64,000 nucleotides of DNA from a virus, in the IMG/VR virus record IMGVR_UViG_3300042449_000993, positions 62,001-126,000 of that record. One strand, 5' to 3'. Shown piece after piece: positions 28,319 to 36,413 of the stretch; within the stretch, counting starts at the first letter, position 1; each line of letters begins with the position of its first letter. A program made the position numbers and the translations under genes. The notes beneath the pieces are model-generated. The model was not told the DNA's origin, did no database searches, and saw only the letters and a program-made list of their open reading frames with translations.

Positions 28319-29908
28319 ATGGCAATAAATCTTTTCGGCTTCGAAATTCTTCGCAAAAAACCTGAGGTTGAACTTCAGCCTCAGGTTGCTGCACCTATAA
28401 ACGACGATGGTGCAATTACTGTCACCTCTGGCGGTTATTTTGGCACATATCTTGATCTAGAAGCCAGTTTCAAAAACGAAAATGATCTTATCTCTCGTTA
28501 TCGTGAAATGTCGATGCAGCCAGAACTGGAATCAGCAATTGACGATATTGTGAATGAAGCAATCGTCCACGACGTTACTGGTAAATCTGTGACAATTCTT
28601 TTAGATGATCTCGAACAACCAGACAATATTAAAGAAATGATTCGCGATGAATTTCAAAATGTTCTTCGCATGTTAGACTTCTCAAACTCTGGATCAGATA
28701 TTTTCCGTAATTGGTACATTGATGGTCGTTTATTCTATCAAGTATTGATTGACGAAAAGCAACCAAAACTTGGCATTCAAGAAATTCTCTATCTTGACCC
28801 ACGTAAGATTCGCAAAGTTCGTAGTATTATTCGTAAAAAAGATCCACGCACAGGAGTTGAAGTAACTGCTGGCGTTCAAGAGTTTTACGTCTACAATGAA
28901 AAAGCGATGAATCAGGGTCAAACATTGATCACATCACCAACTGATTCAGGATTAAAAATTGCAACTGATGCAATTGTAAATGTCAATTCTGGATTGATGG
29001 ATCCAAAAAGATCACTCGTATTATCGTACCTTCACAAAGCGATAAAGCCCCTCAACCAGCTCCGAATGGTTGAGGATGCTGTTGTGATCTATCGTTTGTC
29101 ACGTGCACCAGAACGTCGTGTGTTCTATATTGACGTTGGTAACATGCCAAAAGTTAAATCAGAACAATATCTTCGTGACATTATGACCAAGTTTAGAAAC
29201 AAGGTTGTTTATGATTCTGCCACAGGCGAAATCAAAGATGATCGTAAGTTTATGTCAATGATGGAAGACTTTTGGATTCCGCGTCGCGGCGAAGGCAAGT
29301 CAACGGAAATTACAACGTTGCCAGCAGGACAAAATCTTGGTGAGTTGTCTGATGTAAATTATTTTGAAAAGAAACTGTACAAAGCATTGAATGTTCCAGT
29401 TTCTCGTCTTGAATCACAAACAGGATTCACACTCGGTCGTTCAACAGAAATCACACGCGATGAATTAAAATTCAGTAAGTTTATTGATAGATTGAGAGCG
29501 AAGTTTTCAGTACTATTCGATGAACTTATGCAACGTCAACTTGCTCTCAAGGGAATCTGTTCTGTTGATGAATGGCAAGAATTAAAAGAAAAGATTCACT
29601 ATGACTTCCTTAAAGATAATAACTTTATGGAACTTAAAGAAGCAGAATTGATGGCTTCTCGATTGCAACTTATGCAACAAATTGATCCATACGTTGGAGT
29701 TTATTTCTCGAAAGCGTGGGTCAAGAAGCATGTTCTTCATTTCGATGAAGAAGGTATTGAGCGTATGGATAAAGAATTGTCAGATGAGCAAGCGGGTATT
29801 GAAGCAAGCGAAAATGCACAACCAACTCCAATGACTCAAGGTCAAGAAGTTGCACAAGCCCAAGCAAATGATATTAATTCTGTATTTAACGCACAAATTA
29901 CTAAATAA
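28319..29908 (+). CDS. 20: Portal protein gp20
   Basis: 529 residues (T4 gp20: 524). Diagnostic segments include DLISRYREMSMQPELESAID near 57-76, then AIVHDVTGKSV, FRNWYIDGRLFYQVLID, RLSRAPERRVFYIDVGNMPK and SRLESQTGFTLGRSTEITRD. Together they identify the dodecameric portal that starts head assembly, binds terminase during packaging and later the neck. Length and order match T4. The C-terminal 40 residues are Gln- and Ala-rich, as in other members. It is the most reliably recognised member of this cluster along with gp17 and gp23. Confidence 0.95.
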   Translation: MAINLFGFEILRKKPEVELQPQVAAPINDDGAITVTSGGYFGTYLDLEASFKNENDLISRYREMSMQPELESAIDDIVNEAIVHDVTGKSVTILLDDLEQPDNIKEMIRDEFQNVLRMLDFSNSGSDIFRNWYIDGRLFYQVLIDEKQPKLGIQEILYLDPRKIRKVRSIIRKKDPRTGVEVTAGVQEFYVYNEKAMNQGQTLITSPTDSGLKIATDAIVNVNSGLMDPKRSLVLSYLHKAIKPLNQLRMVEDAVVIYRLSRAPERRVFYIDVGNMPKVKSEQYLRDIMTKFRNKVVYDSATGEIKDDRKFMSMMEDFWIPRRGEGKSTEITTLPAGQNLGELSDVNYFEKKLYKALNVPVSRLESQTGFTLGRSTEITRDELKFSKFIDRLRAKFSVLFDELMQRQLALKGICSVDEWQELKEKIHYDFLKDNNFMELKEAELMASRLQLMQQIDPYVGVYFSKAWVKKHVLHFDEEGIERMDKELSDEQAGIEASENAQPTPMTQGQEVAQAQANDINSVFNAQITK

Positions 29909-29923
29909 TAATTGGAGAAAATT

Positions 29924-30163
29924 ATGAGCAATGATGGGTATTCATTAGACGCAGTGACAGCAGCAATTGCTGGCAATAAAGAAGGATTTGTAAATGCTTT
30001 CAATAGCGCAATTGCATCCAAAGTAACTGACGCACTTGAAGTAAAAAAAGTTGAAGTTGCATCCAATTTACTCGGACAAGAAGAAGTAACGAATGAAATT
30101 GAAGGATCTGAAACAGAAGTTGACGGAAGCAGCGATGCAGCCGTCGACAGCACAGAAGAATAA
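29924..30163 (+). CDS. 67: Prohead core protein gp67-like
   Basis: 79 residues from ATG 29924, chosen because TTGGAGAAAA lies directly upstream; a TTG at 29912 would overlap that site. The middle has NAFNSAIASKVTDALEVKK followed by VEVASNLL, the pattern of gp67-type prohead core proteins in cyanophages. The last 25 residues are strongly acidic (EEVTNEIEGSETEVDGSS). T4 gp67 is an 80-residue acidic core protein processed by gp21 to internal peptides. Position between portal and protease agrees with T4. Its 3' third overlaps the next gene in another frame. Confidence 0.75.
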   Translation: MSNDGYSLDAVTAAIAGNKEGFVNAFNSAIASKVTDALEVKKVEVASNLLGQEEVTNEIEGSETEVDGSSDAAVDSTEE

Positions 30164-30974
30164 GGTTTCTGCAACTCAAAAATCTGACGGAAGCGTTAGG
30201 TCAAGAGTTATGGCAGCAAAGTCTGCATTAGGGTTGAAAGATCTTAATGCATCAGCTGCAGCAACAGGTCACAAACTTTATACGCAATTGTCTTCACAAA
30301 ATCCAAACTTGCAACAAAATCAAGTTTTAAATCGAATTAGCCCAAGTGCTCGTAAACATTATATGAAGTTGAGTTCTATTGTTCCATCAGAATTCTTATC
30401 AGATAAGATTCCAATGAATCAATTTAGAGCAACTTTAAATCGTATTAAAGCAGCTCAAAATATTTCAAAACAATTGAACAATCATTATGAGATTCTTGAC
30501 ACAGAACAAGAAACAATGTCAATTGATGAATCATTTTATCCGCCACAAATGATGGTGTTGCGTAGAACTGGCGTTCGTATTTTCCCAGATGGTCGTCGAG
30601 TTGCTCTTTATAGCAATGACAAACTTGGATTAGTTTTCACAGTTCCATTTAAATCTTCTGGTGTTACAGATACATTACCAAACGTAACAGCAGAAGAAGT
30701 TGAAGTTGACAATTTAATGGAAAGTCTTGAACAAGTCGCAGCATATGCTTCACAAGAAAATCCAAAGTCTACAGCAAAACATATGAAGTTTGCTGATGGA
30801 TCTAAAATGAAAGTCAGTCATGGTGCAGCAAAAGCCATTCATATGGTTCACGATGCATTAAATGACGAAAATAAAAAGAAGTTTGCTGACATGCTTACAA
30901 CTCCAAAAAGTTTTGAAAAGGCAGCACACTTTGCATTGAGCAGAGTTAAATTTACAATCGGAGACGAACAATGA
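30093..30974 (+). CDS. Unknown prohead-region protein
   Basis: 293 residues. ATG 30093 lies inside gp67 and gives an out-of-frame overlap of 71 bases; ATG 30135 would shorten it and has GGAAG upstream. I keep 30093 because the resulting MKLKDLKQKLTEAA resembles N-termini of phage prohead proteins removed by the gp21 protease. Recognisable parts are RISPSARKHYMKLSSIVPSE, YPPQMMVLRRTGVRIFPDGR and a C-terminal helical domain with MKVSHGAAKAIHMVHDAL. The position corresponds to gp68 in T4, but similarity is not evident. It is probably a head or prohead component; family unknown to me. Confidence 0.6.
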   Translation: MKLKDLKQKLTEAAMQPSTAQKNKVSATQKSDGSVRSRVMAAKSALGLKDLNASAAATGHKLYTQLSSQNPNLQQNQVLNRISPSARKHYMKLSSIVPSEFLSDKIPMNQFRATLNRIKAAQNISKQLNNHYEILDTEQETMSIDESFYPPQMMVLRRTGVRIFPDGRRVALYSNDKLGLVFTVPFKSSGVTDTLPNVTAEEVEVDNLMESLEQVAAYASQENPKSTAKHMKFADGSKMKVSHGAAKAIHMVHDALNDENKKKFADMLTTPKSFEKAAHFALSRVKFTIGDEQ

Positions 30975-31270
30975 GTTTAGTTTCTGACATCGTAAGAGAA
31001 ATTATCGCAGAAGCCAACGTTCAAAAAATTGGACGTAAAAAACTTATTCGTTTAAGAGTTCGTGGTGGCAAAGTTCAACGACGCAAAATTGTATCTGGCG
31101 TTAAGGGTTATACAATTCGTGGTGGCAAGATGATTCGCATGTCATCTAGCGAAAGAATTAAGAGAAAAATTGGTGCTCGTCGCGCAAAAATTAAACGCAG
31201 AGCAAAACTCGCAAGAGCATTAATTAAAAGAAAGCGTTCATTAAGAAAACGCACATCATTGGGGCTATAA
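30971..31270 (+). CDS. Very basic prohead-region protein (gp68 position)
   Basis: 99 residues with Arg+Lys near 40 percent in the last two thirds (for example RRAKIKRRAKLARALIKRKR). The start overlaps the previous gene by four bases and the stop is two bases before the gp21 start. In T4 the gene at this place, 68, encodes a prohead core protein, and several marine relatives have a short Arg/Lys-rich protein here. It is probably packed in the head core or bound to DNA and cut by gp21. Charge and location are seen; function is inferred. Confidence 0.6.
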   Translation: MSLVSDIVREIIAEANVQKIGRKKLIRLRVRGGKVQRRKIVSGVKGYTIRGGKMIRMSSSERIKRKIGARRAKIKRRAKLARALIKRKRSLRKRTSLGL

Positions 31271-31272
31271 AA

Positions 31273-31917
31273 ATGAAATTAATCACAGAAACAGTTGAAG
31301 CAGTGAAGATGATCACCGAAGAAAAGAACGGTGTGAAAAGTCTCTTCATTCAAGGTCCATTTCTTGTTGCTGAAAAAAAGAATCGTAACGGTCGCATCTA
31401 TCCAGTAGAAACTCTTTCGAAAGAAGTGAAGCGTTATGATGAAGACTATGTTCAAAAGAATCGCGCATTCGGCGAATTGGGTCATCCTGATTCACCAACG
31501 ATTAATCTAGATCGCGTATCACATCTTATCACTAATCTCAAACAAGAAGGTAATGTTTGGATTGGTAAAGCAAAAATTCTTGAAACACCAATGGGTAAAA
31601 TCGCCAAGTCTCTTATGGAAGGCGGTGCAATTCTTGGTGTGTCATGTCGTGGCATGGGCTCTCTCAAAAACGAGAACGGTGTCAACGTCGTGCAAGATGA
31701 CTATTATCTGGCCACAGCGGCTGATATTGTAGCGGATCCATCCGCACCAGGTGCTTTCGTTCAAGGTATTATGGAAGGTAAAGAGTGGGTTTGGGATAAT
31801 GGCATTGTAAAAGAATTAGATGTCAATGCTTATTATAATCAAATCAAGAATGTAAAGCAAAAACAAATTGACGAAATCTCATTGAAGATCTTTGAGAATT
31901 TCTTGTCAAAACTTTAA
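31273..31917 (+). CDS. 21: Prohead core protease gp21
   Basis: 214 residues (T4 gp21: 212). This is a serine protease of the herpesvirus-assemblin-like fold. Conserved segments are VAEKKNRNGRIYP, AFGELGHPDSPTINL with catalytic H71, and GAILGVSCRGMGSL with catalytic S124. The enzyme sits in the prohead, cleaves scaffold, core proteins and the capsid precursor, and then destroys itself. It is encoded just ahead of the scaffold gp22 and the capsid gp23, as in T4. Length and motifs are complete. Confidence 0.95.
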   Translation: MKLITETVEAVKMITEEKNGVKSLFIQGPFLVAEKKNRNGRIYPVETLSKEVKRYDEDYVQKNRAFGELGHPDSPTINLDRVSHLITNLKQEGNVWIGKAKILETPMGKIAKSLMEGGAILGVSCRGMGSLKNENGVNVVQDDYYLATAADIVADPSAPGAFVQGIMEGKEWVWDNGIVKELDVNAYYNQIKNVKQKQIDEISLKIFENFLSKL

Positions 31918-31921
31918 AATT

Positions 31922-31929
31922 TATAAATA
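31922..31929 (+). promoter_or_regulatory. T4-type late promoter (TATAAATA)
   Basis: An exact TATAAATA octamer lies 27 bases before the scaffold ATG at 31957, just after the gp21 stop. It would drive gp22 and gp23, the most abundant late products. The equivalent genes in T4 are also preceded by late promoters. Confidence 0.75.
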
Positions 31930-31956
31930 ATATTACTTCTTCAGGAGTTAAAACAA

Positions 31957-33198
31957 ATGGCTAAGACATTATCAGAATCCGCTGCAGAAATTCTAAGAGC
32001 ATCAATGAATGCTGCAGGAAAAGAACCAGCAGCAAAATTGCCAGGCGAGATGGAAGATCTCGGTGGACAAACCCCAGAATCACTACCAAATGACTATGGT
32101 CTTAAAGCATCGGCTGAAATGAAACCAGCTGCAAAGCCAGGTCACGAAGGTGTTCCAGCAGAACCAATGAAGAAACTTCCTGGTTCAGATGCTAAGAAAC
32201 TCGCTGACGAAGGAGAAGGTCTTAAGAAGAATCCAGTAGATGCTGGCGAATATAAGACTGAAGAAACAGAAATCGAAGGCGAAGTTGTCGCAGAAGGCGG
32301 CACAAAGGTTCCAATGCCACTTCCTGTCAAGAAACTCGGCGAAGCTGAATCTGAAGAAGATGAAGATAAGGACGAGGAAGAAGAAGAAGAGGAAGACGAA
32401 GACGAAAAGGAAATGAAAGAAGCCTGGAAGAAAGACATGGTCAAGAAGCACAGCAAGTCAATGGCTGAAGACGTTGATGCTCTCTTCAATGGCGAATCTC
32501 TATCCGAAGAATTCCGCACAAAAGCAACAACGATTTTTGAAGCAGCCGTAAATTCTCGCGTTGAATCAATCGTTGAAGATATGGCAGCAGAGAATGATCA
32601 AATTCTTGCTGAAGCATATGAAGCAATGCAAACACAACTAGCTGAACAAGTAGATGAATATCTAAACTATGTTGTTGAGCAATGGATGGAAGAAAATAAA
32701 GTTGCAATCGAAGCAGGTCTCCGTTCTGAATTGACGGAAGACTTTATCAACGGTCTCAAGAATCTCTTTGCAGAACACTACATCGAGATCCCAGAAGAGA
32801 AGGTTGAGGTTGCAGAAACTCTAGCAGTTCGCGTTGCAGAACTCGAAGAAGCAGTCACAACTCTTGCATCAGATGCTGATGCTAAGATCACTGCTCTTAC
32901 AGAGGAACTTAACGTTGCAAAGAGAAATGAAGCAATTCGCAAGATCTGTGAAGGACTAACCGAAGTACAGGTCGAGAAAATGAAATCGCTCGCAGAGGGC
33001 GTGGAGTTCACCACAGAAGGTGAGTTTAATAGCAAACTCGCAGTAATTCGCGAGAACTACTTCCCAGTAAATAAAGTGAAAAGTGAGGTAAAGGCACTTC
33101 AAGAGACGACGGTCACTGAAGATAAGCCAGAAGTAGAAGTTCATGGTCTAATGAAACATTATGTGCAAGCAATTACAAAAACGGCTCCAAAAGCCTAA
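31957..33198 (+). CDS. 22: Prohead scaffold protein gp22
   Basis: 413 residues, longer than T4 gp22 (269). The protein is mostly helical and highly acidic. An N-terminal segment AKTLSESAAEILRASMNAAG is followed by a Pro/Gly/Lys region, then a Glu/Asp-only tract near residues 130-150. A long coiled-coil-like C-terminal half follows (ELEEAVTTLASDADAKITAL). It is the main scaffold around which the capsid shell assembles and is later degraded by gp21. The acidic tract produces several minus-strand shadow frames. CAGGAG precedes the ATG, and it is directly followed by gp23. Confidence 0.9.
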   Translation: MAKTLSESAAEILRASMNAAGKEPAAKLPGEMEDLGGQTPESLPNDYGLKASAEMKPAAKPGHEGVPAEPMKKLPGSDAKKLADEGEGLKKNPVDAGEYKTEETEIEGEVVAEGGTKVPMPLPVKKLGEAESEEDEDKDEEEEEEEDEDEKEMKEAWKKDMVKKHSKSMAEDVDALFNGESLSEEFRTKATTIFEAAVNSRVESIVEDMAAENDQILAEAYEAMQTQLAEQVDEYLNYVVEQWMEENKVAIEAGLRSELTEDFINGLKNLFAEHYIEIPEEKVEVAETLAVRVAELEEAVTTLASDADAKITALTEELNVAKRNEAIRKICEGLTEVQVEKMKSLAEGVEFTTEGEFNSKLAVIRENYFPVNKVKSEVKALQETTVTEDKPEVEVHGLMKHYVQAITKTAPKA

Positions 33199-33229
33199 TT
33201 AACTCATCTTTTTTAACGGAGTATTATAA

Positions 33230-34573
33230 ATGTATCTAAATGAAACCATTACAAAAAAGTGGGCTCCAGTTCTTGATCACGGCGATCTTCCAGCGATCTC
33301 TGATCCATACAAGCGTGCAGTTACTGCCCTTGTTCTAGAAAACCAAGAACGTGCCCTTCAAGAAGAAAACCGCTCAATGACAAACCTATGGGAAGCAGCT
33401 CCTGCTAATGCCATGGGTTCAGCAGGCATCAGCGGTCTTGCTTCAACAGTCAACACTGGCGTAACAGGCTTCGACCCAATCCTAATCGGATTGGTCCGTC
33501 GTGCTCTTCCAAACCTAATGGCTTATGACATCTGCGGCGTTCAGCCAATGACTGGTCCAACAGGTTTGATTTTCGCAATGCGCTCAGTCTATGCATCCTC
33601 AACAGCACGTGGCGGTGAAGCTCTCTTCGACGAAGCAAATAACGCCCACTCTGGTAACGGTACAATGACTGCATTCACCAGCACTATAAATCCAGGTAAT
33701 GCTAACTCATCAATCTACGGTCTTGCAAACACTGGCTTCGGTCTCGACACCGCATCTGGTGAAGATCTAACGATGAAGTATATGGGCTTCCAAATCGATC
33801 GTGTTGCTGTTACAGCAAATACACGCGGCTTGCAAGCAGCATACACGCTAGAACTTGCACAAGATCTCAAGGCAGTTCACGGTCTCGACGCAGAAACAGA
33901 ATTGACAAATATCTTGTCAACAGAAATTCTTGCTGAAATCAACCGCGAAGTTGTTCGTACGATCTATGCAACAGCAAACGTCGGTATCGTCGGTGTGACA
34001 TCAAATACCTTCAACTTGAATTCAAACGACACCACTGCAGGTGGTACATCAGGTCGTTGGCAAGTTGAGAAGTACAAGTCACTCTTGTTCGCAATCGAAA
34101 GAGCAGCCAACAAGATCGCTAAAGACACCCGTCGTGGTAAGGGTAACTTGCTCATCGTTTCAACCGATGTTGCATCAGCTCTTGCAATGACAGGTCTTCT
34201 AGACTACAACTCAGCATTGTCAAACAACACAAATCTAACAGTTGACGATACAGGCAACACATTCGCTGGTACACTATTCGGTCGTATCAAGGTCTATGTT
34301 GATCCATATTCTGTCGCCAATTCAGACTATGTTGTTGTCGGTTATAAGGGTACAAACGCTTATGACGCTGGCTTGTTCTACTGCCCATACGTTCCTCTAC
34401 AAATGGTACGTGCTATCGATCCAACGACTTACCAACCAAAGGTTGGCTTCAAGACTCGTTACGGTCTCGTTGCAAATCCATTCGCAACAGGTGGCGTAGC
34501 TGGTACAGGAGCTCTTGTAAACGGTAACAACGTTTACTATCGTAAGTTCCAAGTGTTGAACATCAACCAGTAA
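33230..34573 (+). CDS. 23: Major capsid protein gp23
   Basis: 447 residues (T4 gp23 precursor: 521). It is HK97-fold. The N-terminus has the typical YLNETITKKWAPVLDHGDLP, then LVRRALPNLMAYDICGVQPM and GPTGLIFAMRSVY, the conserved core used for T4-like phylogeny, and later RRGKGNLLIVSTDVASAL and FYCPYVPLQMVRA. Codon use shifts strongly to C-ending codons, as expected for the most abundant virion protein. ACGGAG precedes the ATG. The gene ends 43 bases before a strong terminator. Confidence 0.97.
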   Translation: MYLNETITKKWAPVLDHGDLPAISDPYKRAVTALVLENQERALQEENRSMTNLWEAAPANAMGSAGISGLASTVNTGVTGFDPILIGLVRRALPNLMAYDICGVQPMTGPTGLIFAMRSVYASSTARGGEALFDEANNAHSGNGTMTAFTSTINPGNANSSIYGLANTGFGLDTASGEDLTMKYMGFQIDRVAVTANTRGLQAAYTLELAQDLKAVHGLDAETELTNILSTEILAEINREVVRTIYATANVGIVGVTSNTFNLNSNDTTAGGTSGRWQVEKYKSLLFAIERAANKIAKDTRRGKGNLLIVSTDVASALAMTGLLDYNSALSNNTNLTVDDTGNTFAGTLFGRIKVYVDPYSVANSDYVVVGYKGTNAYDAGLFYCPYVPLQMVRAIDPTTYQPKVGFKTRYGLVANPFATGGVAGTGALVNGNNVYYRKFQVLNINQ

Positions 34574-34616
34574 TAGTTATTACCGACTTTATAAAAATAA
34601 TAAGGTAATGTGACTC

Positions 34617-34650
34617 GGGGGGAGCAGAAATGCTCCCCCTTTTTTATTTT
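34617..34650 (+). terminator. Rho-independent terminator after the capsid gene
   Basis: A 9-base-pair G/C-rich stem (34618-34626 with 34631-34639) closes a GAAA loop and is followed by a run of T. It ends the capsid transcript and isolates it from the next late promoter three bases downstream. Confidence 0.92.
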
Positions 34651-34651
34651 C

Positions 34652-34659
34652 TATAAATA
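34652..34659 (+). promoter_or_regulatory. T4-type late promoter (TATAAATA)
   Basis: An exact TATAAATA octamer directly follows the T run of the terminator and lies 27 bases before the ATG at 34687. Terminator and promoter together start a new late unit. Confidence 0.75.
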
Positions 34660-34686
34660 GATTAGTTGACTTACGGAATTTTTTCA

Positions 34687-35232
34687 ATGACTGCATTAAC
34701 TAGATCTCCAACTAATACAGACTTACTCCAAAGTACCAAATTTAGAGTAACATTTGATCGTTTGCCTGGATCCACATATTATTGTCAAGCAGCAAATGTT
34801 CCTGGAGTTTCATTAACAGAAATTGTTAGACCAACACCATTTATTGACTTATATCATCCTGGCGAAAAGATGATATATGATACATTTACAATTACATTTT
34901 TAGTTGATGAAGATATGCGCGCATTTACTGAAATTCATGATTGGATTCGTGCTATGACATTTCCGACTGATTTCAAAGAATATAGAGATTTGGAAAGGCT
35001 TGCAAGAGCTCCATATCTTTTTGGAACTGCACCAAAAGGCAAGCCACAATATTCTGAAGCAATTATGACACTACACTCGAATAAGAACAATCCCAAATTC
35101 AGAGTCAAATTTTATGATTTGTTTCCAACGACATTATCATCATTAATGTTCAACTCGCAAGATACAGCAGAGAACATTGTCGTTGCAGATGCAACTTTTC
35201 GATTTGCTTATTATGAATACGAAAGAATTTAA
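34687..35232 (+). CDS. Tail tube-like protein, probable gp3 tail terminator
   Basis: 181 residues from ATG 34687, which has a GGA eight bases upstream; a TTG at 34666 would begin seven codons earlier and run too close to the promoter. The fold pattern is that of the gp19 tail-tube family: KFRVTFDRLPGSTYYCQAAN, then VPGVSLTEI, and YDTFTITFLVDEDMRAFTEI. Cyanophages often carry gp3, the tail-tube terminator, just after gp23 and before uvsY, which is the order here. T4 gp3 is 176 residues. A baseplate-tube protein of the gp54/gp48 type is an alternative. Confidence 0.7.
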   Translation: MTALTRSPTNTDLLQSTKFRVTFDRLPGSTYYCQAANVPGVSLTEIVRPTPFIDLYHPGEKMIYDTFTITFLVDEDMRAFTEIHDWIRAMTFPTDFKEYRDLERLARAPYLFGTAPKGKPQYSEAIMTLHSNKNNPKFRVKFYDLFPTTLSSLMFNSQDTAENIVVADATFRFAYYEYERI

Positions 35233-35303
35233 TAGATACTAGATATAATCTATTGGTACTTCGTTCAAACCACACATAGTGATTATACTGTTTAATTATA
35301 CAA

Positions 35304-35341
35304 GAGTAAATTCTTGCTAGAGCTTCGGCAGGAGTTTACTT
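35304..35341 (+). promoter_or_regulatory. Inverted repeat overlapping the -35 of the uvsY promoter
   Basis: Arms 35306-35317 and 35328-35339 pair over 12 positions with two G-T wobbles, and one more A-T pair extends the outer end. The right arm contains the TTTAC of the -35 element. There is no T run, so it is more likely an operator or mRNA end structure than a classic terminator. The rest of the 159-base gap holds only an AT-rich partial palindrome near 35231-35256. Confidence 0.5.
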
Positions 35342-35363
35342 ACAAATGATAATAGTGTATAAT
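35335..35363 (+). promoter_or_regulatory. Sigma70-like promoter before uvsY
   Basis: TTTACT (35335-35340), 17 bases, TATAAT (35358-35363). The same -35 and spacing recur at 48554, 52428 and 54745. Predicted start is near 35370, about 22 bases before the uvsY ATG. It likely marks the change from late virion genes to early/middle genes. Confidence 0.75.
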
Positions 35364-35391
35364 AGAACTATCTTATCACACTTGTATTAAT

Positions 35392-35841
35392 ATGAAAATT
35401 GAAACTCCACCACTTGAAGAATTGATGGTTCAATGGGAAAGGGATTCTGAAGTAGATACCACAGAACCTGGCAAAGAAATCTTGCGTATTCCTATTCTTC
35501 ACAACAAGTATAACAAATATTTGTCTTTGCATAATCTTGCTGCAAAAAGAGCAGCGATGGAATATGACAAACTCAAGAAATTGAAGTGGATGTACTATAA
35601 CGGCAAACTTGATCAAGATGAATTGGATAAACTTGGTTGGGAGCCATTTAGATTCACCCTCAAGTCAGACATTCAAGTGTATCTTGATGGTGATGATGAT
35701 TTGACAAAACTTAAACGAAAAAAAGCCTATCATGAAGAGTCAGCAAATTTTTGTACCAACGTTATGAAAGAATTGAATAATCGTACTTGGCAATTGAAAG
35801 AATACATGGGCTGGGAAAAGTTCATTCAAGGTGCACGTTAA
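35392..35841 (+). CDS. uvsY: Recombination mediator UvsY
   Basis: 149 residues (T4 UvsY: 137). The pattern fits UvsY of cyanophage-type T4-like viruses: start PPLEELMVQWERDSEVDTTE, then ILRIPILHNKYNKYLSLHN, a Lys/Tyr-rich helix with KKLKWMYYNGKLD, and a C-terminal helical part ending MKELNNRTWQLKEYMGW. UvsY loads the UvsX recombinase onto gp32-coated single-stranded DNA. It is followed by uvsW two genes later, as in the cyanophage order. It starts a new sigma70-type transcription unit and its stop overlaps the next start in TAATG. Confidence 0.88.
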   Translation: MKIETPPLEELMVQWERDSEVDTTEPGKEILRIPILHNKYNKYLSLHNLAAKRAAMEYDKLKKLKWMYYNGKLDQDELDKLGWEPFRFTLKSDIQVYLDGDDDLTKLKRKKAYHEESANFCTNVMKELNNRTWQLKEYMGWEKFIQGAR

Positions 35842-36413
35842 TGTTTGAAAATAAAATACTTATTGTTGATAATTTTTACGAAGATCCAGATTCTGTTAGA
35901 AGTTTTGCTCTTAAACAAAATTTCACTTCAAACTATAATGACAATGGTGCCAAGATTCCTGGAGTTCGTACTGATGAAATACAAACATTGAGTTTAAAGT
36001 ATTTCAATTTATTGAAAAGCACTCTATTCAACAATTTGTTCGGCTACCCTAAACACTTTGTTTCTATAGATGAGATGATGCTTTCTAGGTATCAAGTATG
36101 TTTAGAAAGCGATGGTGATAGTTGGCCACATTATGATAAAAAGACAGTTGCAGGTTTAGTGTACCTAACCCCAAATCCTCCACCAAATAGTGGCACAATT
36201 TTCTATGATGTAGATCCAAATGATCCATCAAATAAAGAAAACATTACTGTAAAACAGGTTGTACAAAATGTTTACAATCGTGCAATAATTTATTCTGGTA
36301 CTGTTCTTCACAAATCAGAAAATTATTTTGGTGATACATTAGAAAATGGTAGACTAATCAATCCATTTTTTATTGATATTATGAACATTGATATTCAACG
36401 AGATAATTCATGA
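35841..36413 (+). CDS. DUF6445-like protein, possible oxygenase fold (copy 2)
   Basis: 190 residues from ATG 35841, which overlaps the uvsY stop (TAATG). The protein is a paralogue of the gene at 20366: both share VDNFYxxPDSVRSxAL, P-G-x-R-T, an H-x-D-like WPHYD/WIHAD site, LTPNPP/LNPDPP, SGTxxY, and a late NRxxxYxGxxxHxSxxYFG. The last motif supplies a distal His. This makes a 2OG-Fe(II)-oxygenase-like beta-helix plausible, but it is inference. The presence of the second copy in the early gene block rather than near fibres is notable. Confidence 0.6.
   Translation: MFENKILIVDNFYEDPDSVRSFALKQNFTSNYNDNGAKIPGVRTDEIQTLSLKYFNLLKSTLFNNLFGYPKHFVSIDEMMLSRYQVCLESDGDSWPHYDKKTVAGLVYLTPNPPPNSGTIFYDVDPNDPSNKENITVKQVVQNVYNRAIIYSGTVLHKSENYFGDTLENGRLINPFFIDIMNIDIQRDNS

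Noticed and set aside
33222-33229. TATAAAT before the capsid ATG as a late promoter
   Set aside because: It abuts the start codon, leaving no room for the ribosome site in the transcript. The promoter at 31922 can serve gp22 and gp23.
35233-35391. Possible tRNA in the largest gap
   Set aside because: No acceptor stem, anticodon arm or T-loop can be folded; the gap is explained by a hairpin and a promoter.
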